The notes beneath the pieces are model-generated. The model was not told the DNA's origin, made no database searches, and saw only the letters and a list, made by a program, of their open reading frames with translations. The position numbers and the translations under genes were made by a program. From the NCBI GenBank assembly GCA_036505795.1, contig DASXSU010000033.1:17037-81036 (forward strand): DNA of 64,000 nt, in the 5' to 3' direction. Below, piece after piece: positions 41,428 to 50,585 of the stretch (position 1 is the first letter of the stretch; each line of letters starts with the position of its first letter). This DNA is from NS-11 sp036505795 (GTDB lineage Bacteria; Nitrospirota; Nitrospiria; Nitrospirales; NS-4).

Positions 41428-42117
41428 TTATTCCATTTTAGTCAGGCGGTCCAAATCTTCCTGCTTTCCGACGACGACAAGTAGGTCGCCCTTTTCGATC
41501 ACATCATCGAGCGACGGGGTCACGTTAAATACCTCATCGCTCACCATCTGCCCCTTCACCATCCGGGTGACTCTCTTTTTTATTCCGATGACATTGATGT
41601 TGTAATTTTCCCTGATCTGGGCCTCGCGGAGACGCAAGCCCGAGAGATGATCCGGCACGGCCACCTCCTCGACGCTGTATCCGGGCACCAGCTCTAAGTA
41701 TTCAAAGACATTAGGGGAAATAATTCGTTGCGCAAGGCGGCTCGCTGCATCGCGTTCGGGGAAGATTACTTCGGTGACGCCAAGATTTTTGAGAATTTGG
41801 CCATGAAGAGGGGTGACTCCTTTCGCGATAATCTCCTTGACGCCGAGCTCCTTGAGTGTCTGGACGATCAAGATACTGGCCTCCAGGTTTTCACCGATAC
41901 TGACGACGGCGACATCAACGTTCTGGATGCTGATGGCCCTGAGCGCCTTTTCATCCGTCGCGTCGCACTGGACCGCAAAAGTGGCCAGATCGCTAATCGC
42001 TTGTACTTTGTCCGGGTCCGTATCGATGGCGAGCACTTCGCAGCCCTTCCGGATCAAGGTTTCCGCCACTCCATAGCCGAACCGCCCGAGCCCGATGACC
42101 GCGACCTGCCGTTTCAT
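41428..42117 (-). CDS. trkA: Potassium channel regulatory protein TrkA/KtrA
   Basis: A 229-residue cytoplasmic regulator with an RCK_N Rossmann domain (VIGLGRFGYGVAETLIRKG) and an RCK_C domain (residues ~140-225). It gates the membrane-bound TrkH/KtrB subunit in response to nucleotides. Only one RCK pair is present, as in KtrA, rather than the two of E. coli TrkA. AGGAG precedes the ATG. It is the last of four genes in the nfeD-slipin-trkH-trkA operon. Confidence 0.9.
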   Translation of the reverse strand: MKRQVAVIGLGRFGYGVAETLIRKGCEVLAIDTDPDKVQAISDLATFAVQCDATDEKALRAISIQNVDVAVVSIGENLEASILIVQTLKELGVKEIIAKGVTPLHGQILKNLGVTEVIFPERDAASRLAQRIISPNVFEYLELVPGYSVEEVAVPDHLSGLRLREAQIRENYNINVIGIKKRVTRMVKGQMVSDEVFNVTPSLDDVIEKGDLLVVVGKQEDLDRLTKME

Positions 42118-42129
42118 GTGTTCTCCTCG

Positions 42130-43524
42130 CTATCCAATGACGACACGCGCCTCCGCATAACGGTAGCGCAGCTCTTCATGAGTCCGAACCGCAAACAGTC
42201 CAAGCAGGAGGGGGCCTAAGCGTCCAAGGAACATCGTGACGATGATGATGAATTTCCCGAACCCGCTAAAGAGAGCAGACAAACTTAAGACCCCCCCGTC
42301 TCCGGTTGACAGTCCAACGGTTCCGGCCGCGGATGCCACCTCGAACAGAGTCCTGAGGAATTCCTGACTCTCGGAATAGGACAGAACCATGGTAAAGCCG
42401 GTCACGAGCGCCCAGGCCACCGCCGCCAGCACGAACGACTTCGTGACGACTTCCTGTGGGATCCGCCGGTGAAATATCATAACATCAGCGTGGCCTTTGA
42501 GTGTGCCCCAAATGGACGCCACGATAATCCCAAAGGTAGTTGTCTTAATCCCTCCTGCCGTGCCGCCGGGAGATCCCCCGATGATCATCAATAGGATGAG
42601 CAAATAGAGCGCCGGCCGTCCCATGAGACTCAGGTCTATCGTGTTGTAGCCCGCCGTCCTCGCCGATACGGACTGGAAATAGGCCACCAAGACCTGCTCT
42701 CCGAGCGGCAGCGCCCCCAAGGTCCTGTCGTTATGAATCTCAAACCCCCAGATGCCCACAGTTCCCCCAAGGATTAAGAGTCCCGTCACAAGAACAGCCA
42801 GCTTAGTATGGGTCGAGAACCGCAGTCGCTCTCGATGAAAGTTATCTAGGACATCGCGATAGACCAGAAAACCGATCCCGCCCAGCACGATGAGGGTCGA
42901 AATCGTAAGGTTGACCAGTAGATCACTCCTATAAGAAATCAAATTGTCAGAAAACAGCGAGAACCCCGCATTATTGAAGGCAGAGATGGAATGAAATATG
43001 CCTAAGTATATGGCTCTCAGCGGGTCGTTATCGAAGGCGAACCGAATGGAAAGAAGGACTGCACCGACGGCTTCCACCAAGACGGTAATCACAACGATGA
43101 TCTTGACGAATTGCACCAGGCCTTCCATGCTCAAGGTACTGAGAACCTCCATCATCATCATTCTTTGACGGAGGCCAATGCGTCGTCCAAGCGCCAGTAG
43201 CAGCAAGGTCGCCATCGTCGAGTAGCCAAGCCCCCCCAGCTGTATGCCGGCCATGATCACCAATTGCCCGAAGATCGTGAAGTCGTTGGGTGTATCGAGG
43301 ACGACAAGGCCGGTCACGCACACGGCGGAAGTCATCGTGAACAGGGCATCGATAAACCGGATGGCTGGACGGGTCGTGGCCCACGGCGTCATGAGGATAA
43401 GCGCGCCTACCAGGATTACGACCAGGAAGGCGATCGGAACGATCTGCGCAGGCGTGAAGTTCGCCGCACGGAACCAGTCCACGATCCTCCTGGTAAATCC
43501 TTGCGAACGCAGGGCTTGCGCCAT
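42130..43524 (-). CDS. trkH: Potassium uptake protein TrkH/KtrB
   Basis: A 464-residue membrane protein with the four-fold M1-P-M2 arrangement of superfamily K transporters. Selectivity-filter-like segments are seen at TSAVCVTGLVV, SISAFNNAGFSL, VSARTAGYNTID and AGTVGLSTG; the internal GGSPGGTAGGIKTTT loop is the characteristic gate region. It imports K+ with the TrkA partner encoded 12 bp downstream. It starts 9 bp after the slipin gene. Confidence 0.92.
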   Translation of the reverse strand: MAQALRSQGFTRRIVDWFRAANFTPAQIVPIAFLVVILVGALILMTPWATTRPAIRFIDALFTMTSAVCVTGLVVLDTPNDFTIFGQLVIMAGIQLGGLGYSTMATLLLLALGRRIGLRQRMMMMEVLSTLSMEGLVQFVKIIVVITVLVEAVGAVLLSIRFAFDNDPLRAIYLGIFHSISAFNNAGFSLFSDNLISYRSDLLVNLTISTLIVLGGIGFLVYRDVLDNFHRERLRFSTHTKLAVLVTGLLILGGTVGIWGFEIHNDRTLGALPLGEQVLVAYFQSVSARTAGYNTIDLSLMGRPALYLLILLMIIGGSPGGTAGGIKTTTFGIIVASIWGTLKGHADVMIFHRRIPQEVVTKSFVLAAVAWALVTGFTMVLSYSESQEFLRTLFEVASAAGTVGLSTGDGGVLSLSALFSGFGKFIIIVTMFLGRLGPLLLGLFAVRTHEELRYRYAEARVVIG

Positions 43525-43533
43525 GGCTGAAAG

Positions 43534-44283
43534 CTAGGACTTTCGAGTGGCCTGGATCAATGATGAAATGATATCGATCGGAATCGGAAAGATGATCGTC
43601 GAGTTCTTCTCGGCGCCGACCTCAACGAGGGTCTGAAGATATCTCAACTGGAGCGCCGTCGGGTTGCTCAGGATCACGGCGGCCTCAGATAGTTTTTGAG
43701 AAGCCTCAAATTCCCCTTGCGCATGGATCACTTTGGCCCGGCGCTCGCGTTCGGCTTCGGCCTGTTTCGCGATCGCCCGCAACATCTCCTGCGGGAGATC
43801 CACATTTTTAACTTCCACCGCCGAGACCTTGACCCCCCAGGGCTCGGTTTGCTGGTCAATGATTCGTTGCAGCTCGACATTGATCTCTTCGCGTTTCGAC
43901 AGCAGCTCGTCCAACTGGCTTTGCCCAAGCACGCTTCGGAGAGTGGTCTGCGCGATCTGCGAGGTGGAATAGAGATAGTCCTGTACGGCCAGGATGGCTC
44001 GCTGCGGGTCCACAACCCTGAAGAAAATGACTGCGTTCACCTTCACCGAGACATTGTCCCGAGTGATGACATCCTGTGCGGGTACATCCATGGTGACGGT
44101 CTGGAGATTGACGCGGACCATTTTCTGTATTCCTGGCAGAACAAGAATGAGGCCAGGGCCCTTGACGGTCTGAAATTTTCCCAGGAAAAAGATTACACCC
44201 CGCTCGTACTCCATTAAAATCTTGATGCTTGTGTAAACCACCGCGACAATCAAAATGATCGGAAGTAAATAGGGCGTTATCAT
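43534..44283 (-). CDS. SPFH/stomatin-like protein (slipin)
   Basis: A 249-residue membrane-associated protein. One N-terminal hydrophobic stretch (LLPIILIVAVVYTSI) is followed by the SPFH domain (EYERGVIFFLGKFQTVKGPGLILVLP, DVPAQDVITRDNVSV, QTTLRSVLGQSQLDELLSKRE) and a coiled region with EAERERRAKVIHAQGE. Slipins form membrane-bound rings and are paired with NfeD proteins; nfeD is directly upstream here. I chose ATG 44283, with GAGGAG seven bases before it. Confidence 0.92.
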   Translation of the reverse strand: MITPYLLPIILIVAVVYTSIKILMEYERGVIFFLGKFQTVKGPGLILVLPGIQKMVRVNLQTVTMDVPAQDVITRDNVSVKVNAVIFFRVVDPQRAILAVQDYLYSTSQIAQTTLRSVLGQSQLDELLSKREEINVELQRIIDQQTEPWGVKVSAVEVKNVDLPQEMLRAIAKQAEAERERRAKVIHAQGEFEASQKLSEAAVILSNPTALQLRYLQTLVEVGAEKNSTIIFPIPIDIISSLIQATRKS

Positions 44284-44302
44284 CGTTGGCTCCTCTTTCG
44301 AA

Positions 44303-45622
44303 TCATTTGCGGTGCGGTGCAACCGTAAGTGTCAATCCGGAAACCGCTTTGATTCGGGCTTCCTCTCCCTCCCGAATAGGCTCGTCACTGACCGCGTCCC
44401 ACATCTCTCCTTGGACAAAGACCCGGCCCCGGGGAGCCACATCGGTCTTTGCGAGCGCGATGCTGCCGACCATACCCTCGGCACCCACGACAGATCCCCG
44501 TCGCTGTGTCTTGACGGCGATCCATGTCAAGGTCATCAGAATCGCCCCCGCCAGTACGGCAGTCGGCACAATGAAGGACAGAGACACCTTCAGGAACGGT
44601 GCGTCCGTCTGGACGAGCATGAGCGCCCCGAGAACCAGTGAGGCAAGACCTCCTAGACTCAAGAGCCCGTAGCTTGTGACCTTGATTTCCAGAATGAAAA
44701 GAACGATACCGAGGATAATCAGCAGAACCCCGGCATAGTTGATTGGCAGGGTCTGCAAAGAATAAAAGGCCAAGATGAGGCTGATCGCGCCCACAATTCC
44801 CGGCAGGATCGCCCCTGGATTGTAGAGTTCTGCCAGCAGACCGATCGTGCCCAGCGTCATCAAGAGGAAAGCGATGTTGGGATCGCTGAGGGCTTTGAGG
44901 GCTTCGAGCCGCCAGCCCATTGGAAGTTCCTTTATTGTGGCTCCCTTGGTATGTAGGACGGTTTTTCCAGCCCCCGTAACCACCGTCCGCCCGTCTATGG
45001 CGGTCAGAAGCGCCGGCACGTCATCCGCAATCAGATCAATCACCTTCAATCCCAACGCTTCCTTCTCGGTCACCGACAGACTCTTTCGGACGGCATCTTC
45101 AGCCCACTTCACGTTACGACCCCGCTTCTCGGCGATCGATTTGATGTACGCCGCCGCATCGTTCTCGACCTTATCCTTCATCACGGCATCCATCTCACCG
45201 CCACCCATGGCGACCGGATGTGCCGCTCCCACATTGGTCCCCGGCGCCATTGCCGCAATATGGGCGGCATACAAAATGAACACCCCCGCCGATGCCGCCC
45301 TGCCACCGCCCGGCGCGACATACACGATGACGGGCACGGAGGAGGCGGTAATATCCTTGATGATCAGCCGCATGGAGGTATCCAGTCCCCCTGGGGTATC
45401 CAAACGAATGATGACGGCTGTTCCTCCACCTTCTTGCGCCTGAGTCAGCACATGATTGATGTACTCAGCCGCGACCGGATTGATGACACCTTCGTAGGTG
45501 GCGAGATAGACGAGCCCTGGATCGGCGGCGGAGGATCTCGATAACGGGAGAAACAGCAGTGCGAGAAGTATGACGGTTAGACGCGAGCCGGGGGATCGCC
45601 CGCTCCGGCGATTTGTGTGCAT
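44303..45622 (-). CDS. nfeD: NfeD family membrane protease (ClpP-like domain)
   Basis: A 439-residue protein of the long NfeD1b class. After a signal/anchor helix comes a ClpP-fold serine protease domain with RLDTPGGLDTSM, GRAASAG (catalytic Ser) and the Lys of KDKVENDAAAYI, then four or five membrane helices and a C-terminal OB-fold. It is known in archaea to cleave the C-terminal of its partner stomatin, and here the slipin gene follows by 19 bp. I chose ATG 45622; a TTG four codons upstream would begin almost on the predicted transcription start. Confidence 0.9.
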   Translation of the reverse strand: MHTNRRSGRSPGSRLTVILLALLFLPLSRSSAADPGLVYLATYEGVINPVAAEYINHVLTQAQEGGGTAVIIRLDTPGGLDTSMRLIIKDITASSVPVIVYVAPGGGRAASAGVFILYAAHIAAMAPGTNVGAAHPVAMGGGEMDAVMKDKVENDAAAYIKSIAEKRGRNVKWAEDAVRKSLSVTEKEALGLKVIDLIADDVPALLTAIDGRTVVTGAGKTVLHTKGATIKELPMGWRLEALKALSDPNIAFLLMTLGTIGLLAELYNPGAILPGIVGAISLILAFYSLQTLPINYAGVLLIILGIVLFILEIKVTSYGLLSLGGLASLVLGALMLVQTDAPFLKVSLSFIVPTAVLAGAILMTLTWIAVKTQRRGSVVGAEGMVGSIALAKTDVAPRGRVFVQGEMWDAVSDEPIREGEEARIKAVSGLTLTVAPHRK

Positions 45623-45643
45623 AAATCTACTCAATTCAGGGCT

Positions 45644-45672
45644 ATCCTATTCTCCCCCCCCTACCCTGTCAA
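45644..45672 (-). promoter_or_regulatory. Sigma70-type promoter of the nfeD-slipin-trkHA operon
   Basis: TTGACA (45667-45672, perfect) and TAGGAT (45644-45649) are separated by 17 bp on the minus strand; the spacer contains a run of G. The leader before ATG 45622 would be about 15 nt. Confidence 0.5.
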
Positions 45673-45729
45673 GGAAGGTTGGAACCAGCCACGCGCTCGC
45701 GACGTCGGATTGCGATCAAGGAATCGCTT

Positions 45730-46629
45730 ATGATAAGAGCAACAACCGTGGATGAGCAACTGCAAGATCTTCAGCGACTGCTGGACTCAATTCACCAGGT
45801 AGAGCTCACTCGGCGCGGGCTTTTCATGTCCGCCCTTGCGACCGGATTTGCCCTCGCCGTCCAGCCGGTCTCCGCTGAGACGGTGACCACCGACGCGGAG
45901 GCGTTGACGGCTGGAGAGGTCACCGTCACTACGAAGGATGGGACGATCCCAGCATATCGCGCCATGCCGGCTGCGGGCGGTCCCTTTTCGGTGGTACTGG
46001 TCGTGCAGGAAATCTTCGGTGTGCATGAACACATCAAAGATGTCTGCCGCCGTCTTGCGAAACTCGGTTACCTCGCGGTAGCGCCGGAACTGTATGCACG
46101 ACAGGGCGATGTCTCGAAGCTTGCCAACAATAATGACATCATGACCAAGGTGGTGTCCAAAGTCGCGGACGCGCAAGTCCTGGCGGATCTTGACGCGACC
46201 GTCGACTGGGTCGATGACTCAGGTCGTGGAAATATCGAGAAACTGGGGATCACCGGCTTTTGCTGGGGTGGGCGGATCGTCTGGCTGTATGCTGCCCATA
46301 ACAGACAGCTCAAAGCCGGCGTTGCCTGGTATGGACGACTGGCCGGCAAACCTACCGAAATGCAGCCGCAGCATCCGCTTGATGTGGCCGGATCGCTCAA
46401 AGCGCCCGTCCTTGGACTCTATGGTGGCAACGATCCGGGGATTCCCATCGAGACCATTGAGGAAATGCGGAAAGCTTTAAAGGCTTCAGGGAATTCTTCA
46501 GAGATTATTGTCTATCCCGATACACCCCATGGTTTTCACGCCGACTACCGTCCGAGTTACCGCAAGGAGCAGGCGCAGGACGGCTGGAAGCGTATGCAGG
46601 CTTGGTTCAAGCAGCACGGAGTGGCCTAA
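45730..46629 (+). CDS. Dienelactone hydrolase family protein with Tat-type signal
   Basis: A 299-residue alpha/beta hydrolase. The N-terminal part has TRRGLFMSALATGFALAV, a twin-arginine export motif, set unusually far in (about 30 residues). The catalytic triad is Cys in GFCWGGRIVW, Asp in YGGNDPGIP and His in DTPHGFHADYR, as in carboxymethylenebutenolidase. The natural substrate is unknown. I chose ATG 45730, with AAGGA seven bases upstream. It is divergent from nfeD and converges on phoR with 13 bp between the stops. Confidence 0.85.
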   Translation: MIRATTVDEQLQDLQRLLDSIHQVELTRRGLFMSALATGFALAVQPVSAETVTTDAEALTAGEVTVTTKDGTIPAYRAMPAAGGPFSVVLVVQEIFGVHEHIKDVCRRLAKLGYLAVAPELYARQGDVSKLANNNDIMTKVVSKVADAQVLADLDATVDWVDDSGRGNIEKLGITGFCWGGRIVWLYAAHNRQLKAGVAWYGRLAGKPTEMQPQHPLDVAGSLKAPVLGLYGGNDPGIPIETIEEMRKALKASGNSSEIIVYPDTPHGFHADYRPSYRKEQAQDGWKRMQAWFKQHGVA

Positions 46630-46642
46630 AGTCTTGTGGCCG

Positions 46643-48475
46643 CTATCCTGCGTTTCGGGTCGTGCTGGAAGCAGCTGGATCCGTGTCCAATGCAATAGGA
46701 AACGCAATCATAAATCGACTGCCTTTCCCGCTACTCTCCACTAAAACCGTCCCCCGATGAGCTTCGACGAGATGCTTCACAATCGCGAGACCGAGGCCCG
46801 TGCCGCCTAATTCACGCGATCGGGCCTTGTCCACTCGATAGAATCGCTCGAATATTCTCGGCAAATCCTTGGGCGGTATGCCGATGCCGGTATCCTCGAT
46901 GGTGATCTCGATCGTCGCCTCCTTTTCTGCGGCCCCGATTGTGATGGTTCCTTGATCAGGCGTGTACTTGATCGCATTGTCCAGCAGATTGAAAAACACC
47001 TGACCTAACCGTTCTTCGTCTCCCAACAGCCGGCCTTGCAGGCGTGAGACATTCAACACAATCTTGTGTTGTTTACGATGAATGTGGTGGCTGAGGAGGG
47101 CTAGTGTTCGATCGAAGAGAGGCGCAAGCTCTACCGGTTCCTGTTTCATCGGGATCTGACCGGATTCAATTTTGGAGAGCAGGAGCAAGTCGGTAATGAT
47201 CAAGTTCAGGCGGTCCGCGTGTGTTTCAATGATTTCAAGGAACCGTTGCCGTTGCTGTAGATCAACCTTCGGGTCATCGCGAAGGGCCTCCACATAGCCT
47301 TTAATTGCCGTAAGCGGCGTTCGGAGCTCATGCGAGACATTCGCGACAAAATCTTTCCGCACCTGCTCCAGCCTGCGCAAATCGGTAATGTCATGGAAGA
47401 CCAACACTACGCCCGCCCCGGAATCCCGGCCCTCCGCAAGACTCGAGGCATAGACCTGAAAGGTTCGCACAGGGGCGGGTCCAAGGCCGATCTCCGTCGC
47501 CGCCCCGTTTCCTCCCGCGAGCGCTTGGGCGATAAACTCGTTTAATCTCGGCTGTCGGATCACCTCCCAATAACTCCTGTCGGTCAATTCAGCTCCGTGA
47601 CGCCCGATCATCCGCTCCATTGCCGGATTTAACAGACGAAGCGTGCCATCATGAGCGAGGACCATCACGCCTTCCTGCATCGCGATCAACGTGGCCGCCA
47701 TCTTCGCCCGATCCTCCTTCAAAGACTCAATCTTGTCTTCAATCGAAGCTGCCATCTGGTTAAGCGCGTGTCCCAGATCCGATACTTCATCGTTGGACTG
47801 CGGCCGAATACGTGGATGAAACATTCCGCCTAGCATGCGCTTCGCGGCCTCGGCCATCTCAGCAAGAGGGCGCGTGACGCTGCGTGCGATTAGAAAGCTC
47901 AGCACGAACGATAAGATGAACGCCAAGGCGAGCGCGAGGGCGAGAGCATTGCGCAACGCGCCGTGCTGCTCTTCGATCTGCGTCAGAGGCAGTGCCAGTC
48001 GTACAACACCGAGTACCCGGCTCTCAGGCACCGGAGAACGCACCGGGACCGCTGCATTGAGCATTCGGATCCCGACCGTTGAGCTGAGGCGAATGCTGAG
48101 TCCGATACCCGCAGTCAAAGCATCCCGCACTTCCGGACGCGAAAGGTGATTCTCCATTCGGAGAAGCGCGTCTCCGGACTCGTAGGAATCACCCAGAACC
48201 TTGCCGTCGGACGCGATCACTGTCACGCGCGCCTTGACGGCTTCGCCGAGCCGGTCGGCCAGCATGTCGATCTCTCGGAGGTCGGGCTGGGCGCGGCCGA
48301 GCGGCGCCGCAAATAGTTCCGCCGCAAGCCTGGATTCCGCGATTAGACCAGCCTCTATGTGCTTCAGGTCTCTGGTCTCGAAGACCTCCAATGCCAACCA
48401 TCCGGCGATTCCCAACCCAACTCCGGCCACGACGAGGTACCCGGCAAGTACCTTCCATTGGAGGGGCAGGCGCAT
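46643..48475 (-). CDS. phoR: Phosphate regulon sensor histidine kinase PhoR
   Basis: A 610-residue membrane kinase. The first helix is at residues ~10-30, a periplasmic sensor domain runs from ~31 to 172, the second helix is at ~176-196, followed by HAMP (~195-250), a PAS domain (~260-365), the phosphorylated His382 in VSHELRTPL, and the ATPase domain with NLLDNAIKYTPD, EDTGIGIPP and GGTGLGLAIV. This is the long PhoR form with a true periplasmic domain. It lies 5 bp after phoB at the end of the phosphate operon, which supports the specific name. Confidence 0.88.
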   Translation of the reverse strand: MRLPLQWKVLAGYLVVAGVGLGIAGWLALEVFETRDLKHIEAGLIAESRLAAELFAAPLGRAQPDLREIDMLADRLGEAVKARVTVIASDGKVLGDSYESGDALLRMENHLSRPEVRDALTAGIGLSIRLSSTVGIRMLNAAVPVRSPVPESRVLGVVRLALPLTQIEEQHGALRNALALALALAFILSFVLSFLIARSVTRPLAEMAEAAKRMLGGMFHPRIRPQSNDEVSDLGHALNQMAASIEDKIESLKEDRAKMAATLIAMQEGVMVLAHDGTLRLLNPAMERMIGRHGAELTDRSYWEVIRQPRLNEFIAQALAGGNGAATEIGLGPAPVRTFQVYASSLAEGRDSGAGVVLVFHDITDLRRLEQVRKDFVANVSHELRTPLTAIKGYVEALRDDPKVDLQQRQRFLEIIETHADRLNLIITDLLLLSKIESGQIPMKQEPVELAPLFDRTLALLSHHIHRKQHKIVLNVSRLQGRLLGDEERLGQVFFNLLDNAIKYTPDQGTITIGAAEKEATIEITIEDTGIGIPPKDLPRIFERFYRVDKARSRELGGTGLGLAIVKHLVEAHRGTVLVESSGKGSRFMIAFPIALDTDPAASSTTRNAG

Positions 48476-48480
48476 AATCC

Positions 48481-49173
48481 TTACTCTTCCCCGTCCTGTA
48501 GTTTGTATCCCAGTGATTTGATCGAGAGGATCGCCTCCTCCAGCAGCGGAACCTTTTGCCTAAGGCGTCGGATGTGGACATCAACGGTGCGTGTGGTGCC
48601 ATGGTAGTCATAGCCCCAAACCGCATTGAGAAGAGCATCACGCGTCAGCACCCGTCCGCGATTTCGGAGCAACTGCTCCAAGAGCCCGAACTCCTTGGCG
48701 GTGAGCATGACTTCCTGATTGCCCACCCAGACTTCATGCCGAATAGGATCTAGTTTGAGAGGACCATAGATAGACGGCTTACCATCGTCCTCGCGTCGCT
48801 CGGCCCGGCGCAACAAAGCTTTCACGCGCGCGACGAGTTCCTTGGGGCTGAACGGCTTTGTTAGATAATCATCGGCCCCGAGCTCCAAGCCCACCACTCG
48901 GTCCGTCTCCTCGGCTTTGGCGGTCAGGATAATGATCGGCACCAGGTTGGTTGAATCGGCGCGGAGCTTACGACAGATCTCCAAGCCGTCCATCCCCGGC
49001 AACATCAGATCCAGGATGATCAAATCAGGGCGTTCCTGGCGCGCGGCTGATAACCCGGCCGGCCCATCGGTGGCACTGCGGACCCGGAACCCTTCCTTTT
49101 CCAAATAATGGGTGACAAGGTCCAGGATATCGCGCTCGTCCTCGACAATCAGTATCTTCCGTGCCGGGGTCAT
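48481..49173 (-). CDS. phoB: Phosphate regulon response regulator PhoB
   Basis: A 230-residue OmpR/PhoB-type regulator. The receiver domain has the acidic pair in VEDERD, the phosphorylated Asp55 in LIILDLMLPGMDG and the Lys of YLTKPFSPKEL. The winged-helix domain has LTAKEFGLLEQLL and RTVDVHIRRLRQKV. It is expected to bind the Pho boxes upstream of pstS and the porin gene. There is a 121-bp gap after sixA containing a TATACT hexamer (49246-49251), so it may also have its own promoter; no Pho box is evident there. Confidence 0.92.
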   Translation of the reverse strand: MTPARKILIVEDERDILDLVTHYLEKEGFRVRSATDGPAGLSAARQERPDLIILDLMLPGMDGLEICRKLRADSTNLVPIIILTAKAEETDRVVGLELGADDYLTKPFSPKELVARVKALLRRAERREDDGKPSIYGPLKLDPIRHEVWVGNQEVMLTAKEFGLLEQLLRNRGRVLTRDALLNAVWGYDYHGTTRTVDVHIRRLRQKVPLLEEAILSIKSLGYKLQDGEE

Positions 49174-49294
49174 GGTGTCACCGCTGTCCGATCAGGCGCC
49201 TCGCCGGTTGAATACAAAACTCCAACTTCGTGATTGCTGCGGCTCAGTATACAAAGAGACGCGCAAGCGAGAGCAATCCTCTCCCAGCACTCGG

Positions 49295-49801
49295 TCAGGA
49301 GGAGCGTCCGAGAATGCGAAGAATTCTTGGCGGCAGCAACCATAGCAACTTGCCCATGCCCGCTTTCGGCGACCCCGCAAAGCCGACGCCGCACGCGGCA
49401 GCCTTCTTCATTTCAATTGATGCGGCCGTTTTCCCCGAAATCATGACAGACAAGGCCGTGCTGAGATGAGGTTCATGTCCAACCAGGAGCACCACAGAGG
49501 CGGCAGGAAGGGAGTTGAGCCGCGCGAGTATGGCATCCGGCGGGGCATCCGGTCGCAGATCGTCCACCAGCTCAATTTTCGCTTTCAGGGAGAGCTGTTC
49601 CTTCAGCAACTCAGCGGTCTGCCGGGCTCGGACCAGCGGACTGGAAAAAACGTGATCGGGCTGCACCTTCAGCCGGGACAGGCCTTGGGCGCCCTGGGTC
49701 GTCCGGTCGACGCCTTCCGGCGTGAGGGGACGCGTCTCATCGTCACCTTTCCAATGCACCACATCAACGGCGATGCCATGTCTGAAAAAGATAACGTCCA
49801 T
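49295..49801 (-). CDS. sixA: Phosphohistidine phosphatase SixA family protein
   Basis: A 168-residue short histidine-phosphatase. The RHG motif is in MDVIFFRHGIAVD at the start, followed by RPLTPEG, the Arg-rich SSPLVRARQTAELL and the second catalytic His in LLVGHEPHLS. SixA-type enzymes remove phosphate from His-containing phosphotransfer domains; others act on small phosphate esters. I chose ATG 49801 because it places the RHG motif at residue 8 as in the family; the frame upstream overlaps the kinase gene. Its position between the kinase pair and phoB suggests a role in phosphate signalling, which is inference. Confidence 0.85.
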   Translation of the reverse strand: MDVIFFRHGIAVDVVHWKGDDETRPLTPEGVDRTTQGAQGLSRLKVQPDHVFSSPLVRARQTAELLKEQLSLKAKIELVDDLRPDAPPDAILARLNSLPAASVVLLVGHEPHLSTALSVMISGKTAASIEMKKAAACGVGFAGSPKAGMGKLLWLLPPRILRILGRSS

Positions 49802-49808
49802 TGGTTGG

Positions 49809-50585
49809 CTAGGCAGAGGCGGACTCCTTGGGCACCACTGGGGCATCCGGCTTTTCCAGCGCTTTATCAGCGACTCGTTCCAGCCGACGCCTTCCCCTAG
49901 TCTTGAGAATGGGCTGAATGCCCGCCCGCAACGCGTCCTGGATTTCTTCGGGTGGCCGGCGGGCGTCCACAACCTGAAAGCCGAACTCTTCGGCCATCCG
50001 ATCGAATTCCTCAATGATGAGTCCCTGATACTTCTTAAAGCTGTCATACAGGTCCGCGCCCAAACGCATGTCCATGCCGGATTCCCAATAGTTCATCTTT
50101 TTCGATTCGATGACGCGCAAGGCCAGGGTCTCCACATCGATGCGCAGGTAGCAGACCAGATCCGGTACAACCGCAAAGCCGAAGACCTCACGGATCCATT
50201 GCCGGTCACATCCCCGGATGATATTGCGCGCGAAAGCTGTAAAGATGTACCGGTCCGCCAGGACGACAAACCCGGAGCGCAGGGCTGGGATAATTTGATG
50301 TTCCAGGCGATCCGCGAAATCCGTGGCGTACAAGAGGCTGTAGCTCCACGGATCTAAGATATTGCCCTGCTTGGCAATTTCGATTGTCTTGGACATCAAG
50401 TCCGAGCGGGTCCATCCGGTCGTCAACACTCCATACCCTTGGACTTCGAGCCATTCCTGCAAGGCTTCAATGTGGGTCGAGCGGCCGACTCCATCGGGGC
50501 CTTCAATGGCGATCATCTTGCCTTTCAGATCGGTCAGACTCAGGTAAGGTAAACCTTCTCCAAAATAGCGCTTCTCGTCTGCCAT
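49809..50585 (-). CDS. Thymidylate-kinase-like protein with altered P-loop (paralogue 2)
   Basis: A 258-residue protein of the thymidylate kinase-like P-loop fold. The Walker A is GPDGVGRST at residues 29-37, with Arg35 where Lys is normal. VVLADRYIFTAFARNIIRG stands for the DRY motif, but lacks the SxxAYQ that follows in true Tmk. Other matching parts with the preceding paralogue are YATDFADRLEHQI, MDMRLGADLYDSFKKYQ and AEEFGFQVVDA. The Arg change predicts weak or no ATP hydrolysis, or a structural role beside paralogue 1. I chose ATG 50585 (GGGGGA upstream), so the genes overlap by 83 bp. The C-terminal ~30 residues are basic and extra. Confidence 0.75.
   Translation of the reverse strand: MADEKRYFGEGLPYLSLTDLKGKMIAIEGPDGVGRSTHIEALQEWLEVQGYGVLTTGWTRSDLMSKTIEIAKQGNILDPWSYSLLYATDFADRLEHQIIPALRSGFVVLADRYIFTAFARNIIRGCDRQWIREVFGFAVVPDLVCYLRIDVETLALRVIESKKMNYWESGMDMRLGADLYDSFKKYQGLIIEEFDRMAEEFGFQVVDARRPPEEIQDALRAGIQPILKTRGRRRLERVADKALEKPDAPVVPKESASA

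Noticed and set aside
50503..50585. The 83-bp kinase overlap as a frameshift error joining one gene
   Set aside because: Both proteins have their own complete P-loop kinase fold and the second has its own start and ribosome site, so this is a tandem duplication and not a split gene. An assembly error in the last codons of paralogue 1 remains possible.
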